Shown one piece after another: positions 42,589-51,636 of a DNA stretch of 64,000 bases (its first letter is position 1; every line of letters starts with the position of its first letter). The notes under the pieces were generated by a model. The model saw only the letters and a program-made list of their open reading frames with translations, searched no databases and had not been told where the DNA came from. The DNA lies in the NCBI GenBank assembly GCA_017465865.1, contig JAFTVF010000003.1:1-64000 (forward strand), in the 5' to 3' direction. Both the position numbers and the translations under genes were made by a program. Source of the DNA: Clostridia bacterium. GTDB lineage: Bacteria > Bacillota > Clostridia > Christensenellales > Borkfalkiaceae.

Positions 42589-42650
42589 TGCGGAAAAGAT
42601 AAAGTGTTATAAAGAAAACGCTCGTCTTATTTTTACAGAGGTGAAAGTTC

Positions 42651-43169
42651 ATGGCAGTCAGACAAAAGACCGTGAAAACGGCAAGAGGCACAAGTAAAAA
42701 CGAGAAGTATCTCGGCGCGGTGTTCGCGCTGATGAAAAAACGCGACGGGATCGCAATTTCCGATAAAAAGACCCGCTTTAACGATACGGAATTGCGTATG
42801 CTCAGCGAGATACTTGCGGCGAAATACGAGGGTAGACGGCTGATTTCCACCCAGCTTGCCACCTTGCTCGGGGTTACCCGTTCGGCGGTTTCGCAGATCG
42901 TCAACCGTTTGGAGGGGCAGGGCGTGGTCGTGCGCGTTCCCGACGACGTGGACAGAAAGATCGCGTACGTCGAGGTTACCGAGGAGACCCTCGCAACCTA
43001 CGAGGACGATCTGAAAACCTGTCTGGATTTTATCGGCAGAGTGGTGGAAAAATTCGGCGAAGAGAATTTTACGAAAATGTGCGAGCTTTACGACGGGTTT
43101 ATGGATCTCATTCAATCGGAAAGAAAAACCGTTCGCAAAAAAACGGCGGGCGGCGCGCTCTTTCGCTAA
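42651..43169 (+). CDS. MarR-family transcriptional regulator
   Basis: Protein of 172 residues with a winged helix-turn-helix: FNDTELRMLSEILAAKYEGRRLISTQLATLLGVTRSAVSQIVNRLEGQGVVVRVPDDVDRKIAYVEVT spans the recognition helix and wing (residues about 45-112; quoted here only by its ends, FNDTELRML and RKIAYVEVT). MarR proteins bind palindromes as dimers and respond to small ligands. The basic N- and C-termini are unusual. The start follows ACAGAGGTGAAAG. It lies upstream of a MacB-like exporter, a common arrangement in which it controls the exporter. Confidence 0.88.
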   Translation: MAVRQKTVKTARGTSKNEKYLGAVFALMKKRDGIAISDKKTRFNDTELRMLSEILAAKYEGRRLISTQLATLLGVTRSAVSQIVNRLEGQGVVVRVPDDVDRKIAYVEVTEETLATYEDDLKTCLDFIGRVVEKFGEENFTKMCELYDGFMDLIQSERKTVRKKTAGGALFR

Positions 43170-43189
43170 AAAGAGGACGGAAACATAAT

Positions 43190-43226
43190 AAAAGAAGCGG
43201 GACTTCCGCTTTCTTTTGCTTTTTTA
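43190..43226 (+). terminator. Weak terminator or attenuator between marR and the exporter
   Basis: AAAAGAA-GCGG pairs with CCGC-TTTCTTTT (one bulge), then GCTTTTTT. It would partly uncouple exporter from regulator expression. Confidence 0.55.
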
Positions 43227-43278
43227 GCAGATGAATTTTTCCACACGGCAAAACCAAGGTGTGGAAAAGGAGAGATAT

Positions 43279-45858
43279 ATGTTACAGTTAAAGGATATCA
43301 AAAAAGACTACAAGACAGCAGGCGGAACGGTACAGGCGCTTAAAGGGGTTTCGTTGCGGTTCAGAAAGAACGAGTTCGTGTCTATACTCGGCGCTTCGGG
43401 CTGCGGAAAAACGACGATGCTGAATATCATCGGCGGGCTTGACCACTATACCTCGGGCGATCTCGTGATCTGCGGGAAATCCACGAAGGATTACAAGGAC
43501 CACGACTGGGACGTGTACAGAAATCACCGTATCGGGTTCGTATTTCAGTCGTATAACCTGATCCCGCACCAGACCGTTTTGGGTAACGTCGAGATCGCGC
43601 TGACGATCGCGGGGCTGAATAAGACCGAACGCCGTCAACGCGCGGAAGAGGCGCTTAAAAAGGTCGGGTTGGAAACGGAGATGTACAAACGACCCAACCA
43701 GCTCTCAGGCGGGCAGATGCAACGCGTGGCGATTGCGCGCGCGCTCGTCAATAACCCCGAGATCTTGCTCGCGGACGAGCCGACGGGCGCGCTCGATACG
43801 GTAACGAGCGTACAGATTATGGACTTGATCCGCGAGATCGCGGGCGAACGGCTCGTCATTATGGTTACGCATAATCCCGAGCTTGCGGAACAGTATTCCT
43901 CGCGTATCGTGCGCTTGCAGGACGGGCTGGTGGTGGACGATACCAACCCCTACGACGGCGACGAGGCGCAGGCGGTGGAAGAGGTGTTGGAAACGGCAAA
44001 ACCCGAACGCAAGAAGAAAGAGAAAAAAGAACGCTCCGCTATGTCGTTTAAGACCTCTTTGGGGCTTAGCGCGCGGAATTTGATGAGCAAGAAAGGGCGT
44101 ACGATCGTTACGTCGATCGCGGGGAGTATCGGTATCATCAGCGTATGCTTGGTGCTTGCGCTCTCCAACGGGTTTAATCGGTACATATTAAAGACGGAAG
44201 AAGATATGCTTTCGCATTATCCACTTGAAATTTCCGAAACGACGGTGGACGTGGACGCGATTATGTCGAATATGACTTCCGCGAGCGATATGCCTGACCT
44301 CGATGAAATTGGGGATAAGGTATACGTAAATTCGTTTTTGACGAATATGGCGCAGGGTATGCAGGTGAAAAACAATCTTTCAGACGAATACCTTACCTAT
44401 ATTGCAGATATGGACGAATCTATGTACGAGGTTATTCAATATAGTTACGGCGAGAACTTGATGAGCAATATTTACACGGAAGCGGAAGTTGCGACACCCA
44501 ATTCGCAAACGCCTGCGGCAGCGTATAATTACTCACTTACCGCGCTCAAAGGCGCTTACGTGCAAATGCTCTCGGCTCTTGATAAAACGGAGGGGACGGA
44601 TTATTCGTCGCTCGTGCCCTACGTAGGTATATTGGGTTCTATTGTCAATAAAATTCCCGGGACGACGGAATATACGAACGGCGATTTTCCCGATAAGGAT
44701 TACGTGCTTTCGCAATACGACGTAGTGTACGGGGAATTTCCCAACGCGCCCAACGAGGCGGTGTTGGTAGTAGGGGATAATAACGACGTAACCGATCTTA
44801 CGCTTGTTCAGCTTGGGCTTTTGGATGGTGATCAGTTCTTCCATACCCTTTATAACGAAGACGCAAAGAAGGAAGAGGGGATCAAGATTGATTTTGCGGA
44901 CGTGGTCAACAAGAAATATACGCTGTATTATAACGACGAGATTTACGAAAAACTTCCAAGCGGTTCGCCGTATGCGTTTAATTATAAAAGCACCTGTGAA
45001 ACGCTGGACGTAACGGATAGTCAAAAGGGTACGTCTATAAAGGTTTCGGGGATTTTGCGTTTGCGTGAGGGGAGAACGTACGGTTGCCTTGCCAGCGGAT
45101 TAAATCTTACGGAAAATTTAGTAAATACGTATATTGCCAACAATAAAAATTCGCAGATTGCACAATGGATGCGAGAGGACACGAATGCGGCGCTTTTGTC
45201 GCAAACTGCGCCTAATTTATACGAATACGTGTATCAAGCAGAGCAGATGGGCGGGGATTATACCGTGATGAAACGCGCCGTTGGCGCAATCGATACCGTA
45301 AGCTCCTTGGGTATATATACGGAAGACTTTGAAGCGAAAGAAAATTTGCTTGCTTATCTTGACGCGTGGAACGATACGCACGATAAAAATATGCAAGTAA
45401 AGTATACCGATACGGTAGGTATTATGATGAGTATGATGCAAACGATCCTCAACGCCGTTACCTACGTACTCGTTGCATTTACTTCTATCTCCCTCGTCGT
45501 GTCCTCGGTCATGATCGGGATCATTACCTACGTGTCCGTCGTCGAACGGGTCAAGGAGATCGGCGTGCTCCGCTCGCTGGGTGCAAGGAAGAAAGATATC
45601 AAAAACCTGTTCAACGCGGAAACGTTCATTATCGGGCTTTCCTCGGGCGTGTTCGGCGTAACCGTTACGTATCTGCTGTCCTTGGGTATCAACGCCCTGT
45701 TCAAATCGCTGACGGGCATTGCGACGATCGCGGCGTTGCCGTTTACTTCCGCACTTATTATGATCGCGATCAGTATTTCCCTGACTCTGATCAGCGGGCT
45801 TATCCCCGCGAACGCCGCGGCAAAGAAAGACCCCGTGGTCGCGCTTAGAACAGAGTAA
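43279..45858 (+). CDS. MacB-like ABC exporter, ATPase and FtsX-type permease in one chain
   Basis: An 859-residue fusion. Residues 1-225 are a LolD/MacB-type ATPase: Walker [14 protein letters not shown]-loop [12 protein letters not shown], signature [15 protein letters not shown], Walker [13 protein letters not shown] charged linker (about 240-270) leads to a first helix ([21 protein letters not shown], split), a large external domain of about 400 residues, then three C-terminal FtsX helices ending [14 protein letters not shown]. Such proteins export peptides or antimicrobials. The external domain is AT-richer than its flanks: 23 of 60 bases G+C at 45121-45180 against 32 of 60 at 43441-43500. 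ATG follows AAAGGAGAGA. Confidence 0.92.
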   Translation: MLQLKDIKKDYKTAGGTVQALKGVSLRFRKNEFVSILGASGCGKTTMLNIIGGLDHYTSGDLVICGKSTKDYKDHDWDVYRNHRIGFVFQSYNLIPHQTVLGNVEIALTIAGLNKTERRQRAEEALKKVGLETEMYKRPNQLSGGQMQRVAIARALVNNPEILLADEPTGALDTVTSVQIMDLIREIAGERLVIMVTHNPELAEQYSSRIVRLQDGLVVDDTNPYDGDEAQAVEEVLETAKPERKKKEKKERSAMSFKTSLGLSARNLMSKKGRTIVTSIAGSIGIISVCLVLALSNGFNRYILKTEEDMLSHYPLEISETTVDVDAIMSNMTSASDMPDLDEIGDKVYVNSFLTNMAQGMQVKNNLSDEYLTYIADMDESMYEVIQYSYGENLMSNIYTEAEVATPNSQTPAAAYNYSLTALKGAYVQMLSALDKTEGTDYSSLVPYVGILGSIVNKIPGTTEYTNGDFPDKDYVLSQYDVVYGEFPNAPNEAVLVVGDNNDVTDLTLVQLGLLDGDQFFHTLYNEDAKKEEGIKIDFADVVNKKYTLYYNDEIYEKLPSGSPYAFNYKSTCETLDVTDSQKGTSIKVSGILRLREGRTYGCLASGLNLTENLVNTYIANNKNSQIAQWMREDTNAALLSQTAPNLYEYVYQAEQMGGDYTVMKRAVGAIDTVSSLGIYTEDFEAKENLLAYLDAWNDTHDKNMQVKYTDTVGIMMSMMQTILNAVTYVLVAFTSISLVVSSVMIGIITYVSVVERVKEIGVLRSLGARKKDIKNLFNAETFIIGLSSGVFGVTVTYLLSLGINALFKSLTGIATIAALPFTSALIMIAISISLTLISGLIPANAAAKKDPVVALRTE

Positions 45859-45916
45859 AAATGCTGCGCATAAAATCTTTCGGACGGCTCATACTGCTTT
45901 CAGGAGGAAACAAATT

Positions 45917-46147
45917 ATGCGTATTGCAAACATTATCGCTTATATTTTGGTAATTGTCGGCGCAGTGAACTGGGGCTTATTCGGTCTGTTCAATTTCAAC
46001 CTCGTGTCCTCGATCTTCGCAGGCGCACGGACGGTTGGCTCGGTGATCGTATATTCGCTCATCGCGTTGGCTGCGTTGTGGCTGATCCTTTCGCCGATCA
46101 TCTCGAACGGCGTGCTTTGGCTCAGAGGCAGACGCGCAGAGGACTAA
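45917..46147 (+). CDS. DUF378-family small membrane protein (YuzA-like)
   Basis: A 76-residue protein with two transmembrane helices (IANIIAYILVIVGAVNWGLFG split, and VIVYSLIALAALWLILSPI). The motif GAVNWGLFGLFNFNLVSSIF is diagnostic of DUF378. The function is unknown. It follows the exporter by 58 bp with AGGAGGAAAC before the ATG, and a terminator follows, so it may be the last gene of that transcript. Confidence 0.88.
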   Translation: MRIANIIAYILVIVGAVNWGLFGLFNFNLVSSIFAGARTVGSVIVYSLIALAALWLILSPIISNGVLWLRGRRAED

Positions 46148-46161
46148 TCCAAGGCGCAACG

Positions 46162-46198
46162 AAAAAACGGACCTTTTTCCGAAAAGGTCCGTTTTTTT
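46162..46198 (+). terminator. Intrinsic terminator after the DUF378 gene
   Basis: AAACGGACCTTTT pairs with AAAAGGTCCGTTT; seven T residues follow. Confidence 0.9.
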
Positions 46199-46223
46199 GC
46201 GTGATGAAATTTTTTTCAAAATA

Positions 46224-46252
46224 TTGACATTTGTCAGCGTATGTAGTATAAT
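46224..46252 (+). promoter_or_regulatory. Promoter of the lemA unit
   Basis: TTGACA and TATAAT with 17-bp spacing, 50 bp before lemA. Confidence 0.8.
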
Positions 46253-46302
46253 AAACGTACAATACTATCAGGAAAAGCAAAGGCTTTTCAAAGGAGAAAA
46301 CA

Positions 46303-46908
46303 ATGTTACATTCGTTGCTGATAAGCGGCGGCGCGATCGCCGGTATCATCGTAGCCGTACTGCTCGTGATCCTCGTGATCTCCGTGCTCGTATGGTGGGT
46401 AAAAACGCGCAACGCGTTCGTGCGCTTGAAAAACAGAGTGGAAGAGGCGTGGGCGACGATCGACGTTTATCTCAAAAAACGGTTTGATCTCATTCCCAAC
46501 CTCGTGGAAACGGTAAAGGGCTTTGCCAAGCACGAGAGCGAGACCTTGCAAAACGTGATTGCGGCGCGGAATATCGCGGCGGGCGCGAGATCGGCGGAAG
46601 AAAAGATCGCGGCGGCAAACGGGTTGACCTCGTCGCTTCGGACGTTCTTTAACGCGGTGTCCGAAAGCTATCCGCAGTTGCAGGCGAACTCGAATTTCCT
46701 CGATTTGCAAAGACAGCTGAAAAATATCGAGAGCGAGCTGGAAAGCGCGCGTCGGTATTACAACGGCGTGGTCAAGAGTTTCAATACCAAGCTCGAACTC
46801 TTCCCTGCTTGTATCATCGGGAAGCGTATGGGCGAGGGGTACGAGAAGAAGCCTTATTTTGAGTTGGAGAGCGAAGAAGAGCGTAAAAACGTGAAAGTGC
46901 AGTTCTGA
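46303..46908 (+). CDS. lemA: LemA family protein
   Basis: A 201-residue protein anchored by one N-terminal helix (IAGIIVAVLLVILVISVLVWW, split). The coiled-coil body has the family motif VEEAWATIDVYLKKRFDLIPNLVETVKG (residues about 46-73) and ends with YNGVVKSFNTKLELFPACIIG, then a phenylalanine/acidic tail. The molecular role of LemA is not known. It pairs with the DUF2207 protein 24 bp downstream, a conserved gene pair in Firmicutes. ATG follows AAAGGAGAAAAC. Confidence 0.93.
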   Translation: MLHSLLISGGAIAGIIVAVLLVILVISVLVWWVKTRNAFVRLKNRVEEAWATIDVYLKKRFDLIPNLVETVKGFAKHESETLQNVIAARNIAAGARSAEEKIAAANGLTSSLRTFFNAVSESYPQLQANSNFLDLQRQLKNIESELESARRYYNGVVKSFNTKLELFPACIIGKRMGEGYEKKPYFELESEEERKNVKVQF

Positions 46909-46932
46909 CAAAGAACGGACGAGAGGGGTGTT

Positions 46933-48912
46933 ATGAAGACCTTTTTCAAAAAGGCGAGATATTTGCTTTTGGCTGCGGTTGCGTTCGCGGTCTGTCTGTT
47001 TCCGTTCTTCGGGAAAGCGGAAAAGAGCGTTTCCGCTTCGGCGGCAAGTGCGCCCGTTATCGAGATTCAGCGTTTCAACGCCGATATCACGGTAAACAAG
47101 GACCGCACGATCGAGGTGAAAGAACAGATTACCGTGAAATTTTTACAATCGGGTTTGACGATGTTCTATCACAGTCTTCCGATCGAGGGGGACAGGTATT
47201 ACGATATCACGGCGGGCTGTGAGGGGAATTCCGAATTTTCCTATTACGTGGCAACAAACCCCGACGTGGACGGGTTTCTGGATATCAACTGCGTAGGCGG
47301 CGTGGAAAAAGGCAGGGTATGGACGTACGATATCGGTTATACGATGGAGATCGGCGCGGACGACGTGAAAAACGGTATGCGCCTCGACGTGGTGGGTTTC
47401 GGCAGCGCGGTGGCGTTGCATAACGTTGCCGTTAGGATGCATTTCCCCGACGCGTTGCAATCGGAAACGGTGTTCGTGGGGAAATACGGCATAGACGAAC
47501 CGTCGGCGGCGAATAAAGTACAAAAGACATTATCCGCCGATAAAAAAACGCTTACCTTGCAGGCGGAGGTTTTGGAGCTTGTCTACAACGATACCTATCA
47601 CGAAAGGATGGCGGAGGGGATCACGGTAGAGTTCACCCTCGGCAAAGGCGTGCTTGACGAGTATACGAAAACGCGGATCTTTACCAAAGATATGTGGAAG
47701 ATCGTGCTTGGCGGCGTGGCGGTCGTCGCGCTTGCGGTCGGGCTGGTGCTCCTTACCCGTAAAAAGCGGGAACTGATTACGGTAGTCAATATCAAAGCGC
47801 CCGACGATATGGACCCTTTGCAGATGGGGAAACTGCTCGACGGCACGGCGGATACCGAGGACGTTACCGCGATGATCTACTATTTCGCGGATAAGGGGTA
47901 TTTGAATATAGACCTTTCCGACGAGGACGATCCCAAACTCATCTCGCTCGCAGACGAGTTGCCCGAGGGCGCGCCCGCGCACCAAAAGACATTGTTTAAG
48001 GGGCTGTTTGCGGGCGCGAAGTGGGAAGAAACGGGCAAGACGTTCGAGGAAGAGAAACCACAGCGCCGTTTGACGATCAGGGTATCCCAGCTCGTCAACA
48101 GATTTTTCGAATATTCCAAAACCGCGAAACGGCAAGTGCCGACCGTAAAGCCTATGTATGAAAAGAAATCGGTTTTCGGGTATGTTTGCGGTCTGGTTTT
48201 GGCTGTGCTGTACGGACTGTTGACCCCGTATTTCCTGTCGTTTAACGTCGGCGGGGGGTATCGGTACGCGCTCGGTATGATCTTTCTTTTGCCTGTGGCT
48301 GCCATCGGGGTCTTGGGCTATCTGCGCGAGAACTACCGCTATAAATGGAAACGCAAGAAAAAGCTGGCGATCTTCCTCGTGGAAATTTTGATCGCAACGC
48401 TGTTTTCGGTGCTGTTCATCGCGTTTTTTGCAAGCTATATCATGACGGGCTGGGAAAAAGCCGTTGTGTGCGCGGGTACGTTCTTGCCTGTATTCATAGC
48501 CTGCGGGGCGCTTTCCCGCACGGAAAAATACCTCGACGCGCTCGGCGAGATCCTCGGCTTTAAGGATTTTATCGTCGTAACGGAAGAGGAGAAAATCAAG
48601 TTTATGCTGGAAGAAAATCCGCAGCTTTATTACAAGGTCTTGCCGTACGCGCAGGTGCTCGGCGTAACGGACGAATGGCAGGAAAAGTTCGCAAAGATCA
48701 CCTTAGAACCGCCTACTTGGTACGTGGGCGTGGACTTTACGCTGTTTGATTATCTGATCCTTAGCAGGTGTATCAACCGCGCGTTTGTCAGCGCGCTGAT
48801 GTCGGCTGTCGGTAAAGGCGCGGGCAGCGTCGTGGGCAGAAGCGGCGGTGGCGGCGGCTTCGGCGGGTTTGGCGGCGGCGGACACGGCGGAGGCGGTTTC
48901 GGCGCAAGATAA
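46933..48912 (+). CDS. DUF2207 membrane protein with glycine-rich C-terminus
   Basis: Protein of 659 residues. A signal-like helix (residues 7-25) is followed by an external DUF2207 beta-rich domain (VIEIQRFNADITVNKDRTIEVKEQITVKF, quoted by ends VIEIQRF and EQITVKF) to about residue 245. A helix (IVLGGVAVVALAVGLVLL), a cytoplasmic segment, three or four further helices (about 410-520) and a tail GRSGGGGGFGGFGGGGHGGGG complete it. The Gly-rich end is typical of the family, suggesting a flexible or self-associating tail. Function unknown; linked to LemA by operon position. Confidence 0.9.
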   Translation: MKTFFKKARYLLLAAVAFAVCLFPFFGKAEKSVSASAASAPVIEIQRFNADITVNKDRTIEVKEQITVKFLQSGLTMFYHSLPIEGDRYYDITAGCEGNSEFSYYVATNPDVDGFLDINCVGGVEKGRVWTYDIGYTMEIGADDVKNGMRLDVVGFGSAVALHNVAVRMHFPDALQSETVFVGKYGIDEPSAANKVQKTLSADKKTLTLQAEVLELVYNDTYHERMAEGITVEFTLGKGVLDEYTKTRIFTKDMWKIVLGGVAVVALAVGLVLLTRKKRELITVVNIKAPDDMDPLQMGKLLDGTADTEDVTAMIYYFADKGYLNIDLSDEDDPKLISLADELPEGAPAHQKTLFKGLFAGAKWEETGKTFEEEKPQRRLTIRVSQLVNRFFEYSKTAKRQVPTVKPMYEKKSVFGYVCGLVLAVLYGLLTPYFLSFNVGGGYRYALGMIFLLPVAAIGVLGYLRENYRYKWKRKKKLAIFLVEILIATLFSVLFIAFFASYIMTGWEKAVVCAGTFLPVFIACGALSRTEKYLDALGEILGFKDFIVVTEEEKIKFMLEENPQLYYKVLPYAQVLGVTDEWQEKFAKITLEPPTWYVGVDFTLFDYLILSRCINRAFVSALMSAVGKGAGSVVGRSGGGGGFGGFGGGGHGGGGFGAR

Positions 48913-48925
48913 CGGTATTACAATG

Positions 48926-48957
48926 AAAAACGCGAACTCGGCTGAGTTCGCGTTTTT
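48926..48957. terminator. Bidirectional terminator between the DUF2207 and DUF1508 genes
   Basis: AAAAACGCGAACTC pairs perfectly with GAGTTCGCGTTTTT around GGCT. Confidence 0.92.
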
Positions 48958-48972
48958 GTAATTTTGCTCGAA

Positions 48973-50280
48973 TTATTTGTTTTCGTTCGTGATGACGGGA
49001 GAAGCGATTGCAAATCTCTTCACCGATTCCACGGCGTTTTGGCAAAGCCGACGGGTCTTGTAATGCTCGCCAAGGCACAGAAGCTGACCGTTGCCGTTGA
49101 GCAATTTGTAGATATAATCCCCGCGCTTGGTGAGCGTGATACGGAAATTGCCGTTCTCGATATTCTTTCTATGCGTTTCGATACCGTTCACCGCGCCGAC
49201 GTAGGTGGTGTATTCTTCGCTGGAAAGCAGCTTTTCGCCGTTGTTTGCAAACAGCTCGAAATAGTACACCGTTTCGCCCTCTGCGCTCGTGTTGCTTGCG
49301 ATGATCCATTTCCCGTTATAGCCCTCGGTAAGAGGCGCGGCCGCCGTTTCTTCTTCCGCGGGGATCTTTACGAGCAGTTCCTGAACGGTTTCGTCCACGA
49401 TCGCCGTTTCGGCAAACCGTTTCGTGGACTCGATCGCCTTTTCGCAACGCACACGCGTTTTGTAGTTCGCGCCCGTGCACAGCAGCATATTCTTGCCGTT
49501 GAGCAATTTGAAGATATAATCGCCTTTCTTCGACAGGGTAATACGGAAATTGCCTTTTGCGATATTCGCTTTGTGCGTTTCAATACCTTTCAGCGCGCCG
49601 TTATACGAGGTGTATTCCTCGCTGGAAAGCAGCTTCTCGCCGTTGGAGGCGCGCAGTTCGAAGAAATACATTTCTTCGTTTTCTTCCGCCCCCTCCGTTA
49701 CCAGTTTGCAGACGATCCATTTCCCGTTGTATCTCTTTTGTTTTTCCGCAGGCTTTTCTACGGGTTTCTCTGCGGGCTTTTCAGTCGCTTTCGCTTTCGT
49801 TGCCGTCTTTTTTACGGCAGGTTTCTTCTCCGCGGGCTTTTCTTCCGTCGCTTTTTCTTCGACGGACGCTTCTTCCGTTTTCGTTTCTTCCTGTGCCGTT
49901 TTCGCTACCGCAGCTTCTTCAACGACGGGCGCGGGGGCGGGTTCTTCTTTTGCTTCCTCTGCGACAGGCTCGGGAACGGGTTCTTCCTTGGTTTCTTCCG
50001 CTACGGGCGCAATTTCGACCTCGGGTTCGGGGTCGGGCGCGGGAAGAATTACGGGTTCTTCCACGGGAGTTGCGGGTTGTTCTTCTGCGGGCGCGCTGAC
50101 GGCGGCGGTAACGGCGTTTTGCATGGCTTTTTTGCGCTTGGAGGCTTTCACCGACAAAACGATAATGATCGTGAGTACGATCAGCGCAAATACGCCCGCC
50201 GCGGCGGTGATGCCCGCAAGCAAGGGTTTGGCTTTGGCGTAATCGAGAATCGCGTTGAATGCTTTTTTGATAAATTCCAT
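48973..50280 (-). CDS. Membrane-anchored protein with tandem DUF1508 (YegP-like) modules
   Basis: A 435-residue protein. Residues 20-45 form one transmembrane helix (LLAGITAAAGVFALIVLTII). Residues 50-185 are a Glu/Pro/Ala/Lys-rich linker with repeats of the kind EEPVPEPVAEEAKEEPAP and KPAEKPVEKPAEK, low in complexity. Two YegP-type modules follow (about 185-295 and 325-425). Each has the repeated FELRASNGEKLLSSEEY or FELFANNGEKLLSSEEY unit followed by NFRITLSKKGDYIFKLLNG or NFRITLTKRGDYIYKLLNG, so there are four DUF1508 half-domains. YegP proteins are small and soluble elsewhere; a tethered double copy is uncommon. The function is unknown. Confidence 0.85.
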   Translation of the reverse strand: MEFIKKAFNAILDYAKAKPLLAGITAAAGVFALIVLTIIIVLSVKASKRKKAMQNAVTAAVSAPAEEQPATPVEEPVILPAPDPEPEVEIAPVAEETKEEPVPEPVAEEAKEEPAPAPVVEEAAVAKTAQEETKTEEASVEEKATEEKPAEKKPAVKKTATKAKATEKPAEKPVEKPAEKQKRYNGKWIVCKLVTEGAEENEEMYFFELRASNGEKLLSSEEYTSYNGALKGIETHKANIAKGNFRITLSKKGDYIFKLLNGKNMLLCTGANYKTRVRCEKAIESTKRFAETAIVDETVQELLVKIPAEEETAAAPLTEGYNGKWIIASNTSAEGETVYYFELFANNGEKLLSSEEYTTYVGAVNGIETHRKNIENGNFRITLTKRGDYIYKLLNGNGQLLCLGEHYKTRRLCQNAVESVKRFAIASPVITNENK

Positions 50281-50313
50281 AAAATTACCTCGTTCTTTTG
50301 TTTGGGTATTTAT

Positions 50314-50342
50314 ATTTTAATATAAATTGCGGAAAAAGTCAA
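50314..50342 (-). promoter_or_regulatory. Promoter of the DUF1508 gene
   Basis: On the minus strand, TTGACT and TAAAAT with 17-bp spacing, about 35 bp before the ATG. Confidence 0.65.
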
Positions 50343-50380
50343 TGCAAAAGCAAAAATTTTTTATACGGTTTCCCGAAAAT

Positions 50381-50409
50381 TTGACAATTTCTCGAAGATA
50401 GAGTACAAT
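50381..50409 (+). promoter_or_regulatory. Promoter placed for a leaderless FAD-oxidoreductase transcript
   Basis: TTGACA and TACAAT with 17-bp spacing. The -10 element ends only six bases before the A of the ATG, so transcription should start at or next to the start codon. Confidence 0.65.
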
Positions 50410-50415
50410 ATAGCT

Positions 50416-51636
50416 ATGGAAACTTATAAAGTCATTATCATCGGCGGCGGGGCGGCAGGGCTGTTTCTCGCCAATATACTTACCGAATACGGCGAAAAGG
50501 ACCTGCTCGTGCTTGAACGGGGCGAACGGGTAGGGAAAAAACTCTCCGCAACGGGCAACGGGCAAGGGAATATCACCAACCTCCGCGTGGCGGAACGGGG
50601 CGGGTATTTTTCCTCCGACCCGCAGGCTGAGGCGCGGCTCGGCGCGTTGCTGTCCGTATACGGCGCAGAGGAGTTTCGGGAATTTTGGGCTAAGCGCGGC
50701 GTATTGCTTTCTTTCGACGAACGCGGCAGAGCCTATCCCGCGGGGCGGCAGGCTTCGGCTCTCACCGACGCGCTTCGGTTTTATGCGGAGCAAAACGGCG
50801 CGGAGCTTCGCACGGGCGCGCGGGTGTATGCTATACGCAAAACGCAGAACGGCTTCGTAGCAGAATATGAAAAGGACGGGGAAAAACGTGCCTGTCAAGC
50901 GGAAAAACTCGTGCTTTGCACGGGCGGGAAAGCTGCGAAAAATTTCGGTACGGACGGCACGGCGTACGCTTTGGCGCAGAGCTTCGGGCATACCGTAACG
51001 CCGTTATATCCGTCGCTCGTACAGCTGAAAACGGAAACCGCGCCGATCAAGACCTTAAAAGGTATCCGCGTGGTAAACGGCGGGCTGACCGCGCACGCGC
51101 CCTCGGGCGAGTATACCGTGCGCGGGGATATCATTTTCACCGATTACGGCGTGTCGGGCGACGCGGTGTTCCGCGTTTCCGCGTTCATCACGCCCGAGGT
51201 CGAGAGCGGGCAGGTAACGCTGTCCATAGACTTTTTACCCGAAGTCGGCGAGCAAGCGATTTTCACGGCGTTGCAGAAAAAACGCGCGGCGTATCCCGCG
51301 CTTTCAGATAGCGAGCTGCTGCTCGGCGTTGTCAATAACCAGATCGGCAGAGCGGTGATGAAGCGCGCGGCGGGGGATATGCAAAAGGCGGCGGGGCTTG
51401 TCAAAGCCTTTCCTCTGCGGGTTATGGGGCATTTGGGCTTTGATTACGCGCAGGTAACCAAGGGCGGTATTCCGCTTAGGGAAACCACGGAAAATTTCGA
51501 GAGTAAACGGGTAAAGGGTTTGTATTTCGCGGGCGAAACGCTCGATGCGGACGGGCAGTGCGGGGGCTTTAATCTGCATTTCGCTTACGCCTCGGCGCGC
51601 GCGGTCGCGGAAAGCATTACAAGGGGGCAGGTATGA
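50416..51636 (+). CDS. FAD-dependent oxidoreductase, HI0933/BaiN-like
   Basis: Protein of 406 residues. It has the two-dinucleotide-binding fold opening YKVIIIGGGAAGLFLANIL, then GKKLSATGNGQGNITN (the KxSxSGxGRCN-like family motif), KLVLCTGGKAAKNFGTDGTAY, DIIFTDYGVSGDAVFRVSAF and a C-terminal VKGLYFAGETLDADGQCGGFNLHFAYASARAVAE (read by its ends VKGLYFAGE and SARAVAE). Family members reduce unsaturated bile acids or other substrates, or lack known function; the substrate here is unknown. No Shine-Dalgarno sequence lies before the ATG. Its stop overlaps the next start as ATGA. Confidence 0.9.
   Translation: METYKVIIIGGGAAGLFLANILTEYGEKDLLVLERGERVGKKLSATGNGQGNITNLRVAERGGYFSSDPQAEARLGALLSVYGAEEFREFWAKRGVLLSFDERGRAYPAGRQASALTDALRFYAEQNGAELRTGARVYAIRKTQNGFVAEYEKDGEKRACQAEKLVLCTGGKAAKNFGTDGTAYALAQSFGHTVTPLYPSLVQLKTETAPIKTLKGIRVVNGGLTAHAPSGEYTVRGDIIFTDYGVSGDAVFRVSAFITPEVESGQVTLSIDFLPEVGEQAIFTALQKKRAAYPALSDSELLLGVVNNQIGRAVMKRAAGDMQKAAGLVKAFPLRVMGHLGFDYAQVTKGGIPLRETTENFESKRVKGLYFAGETLDADGQCGGFNLHFAYASARAVAESITRGQV

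Larger units (their letters stand above)
42350..42650. other. Divergent promoter region between the M18 and MarR genes
   Basis: No gene. Besides the two promoters listed separately, the plus strand has TTTACC-17 bp-TATAAT around 42440-42467 and another isolated TATAAT near 42484, so marR may have several starts. No hairpin array is present. Confidence 0.55.
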
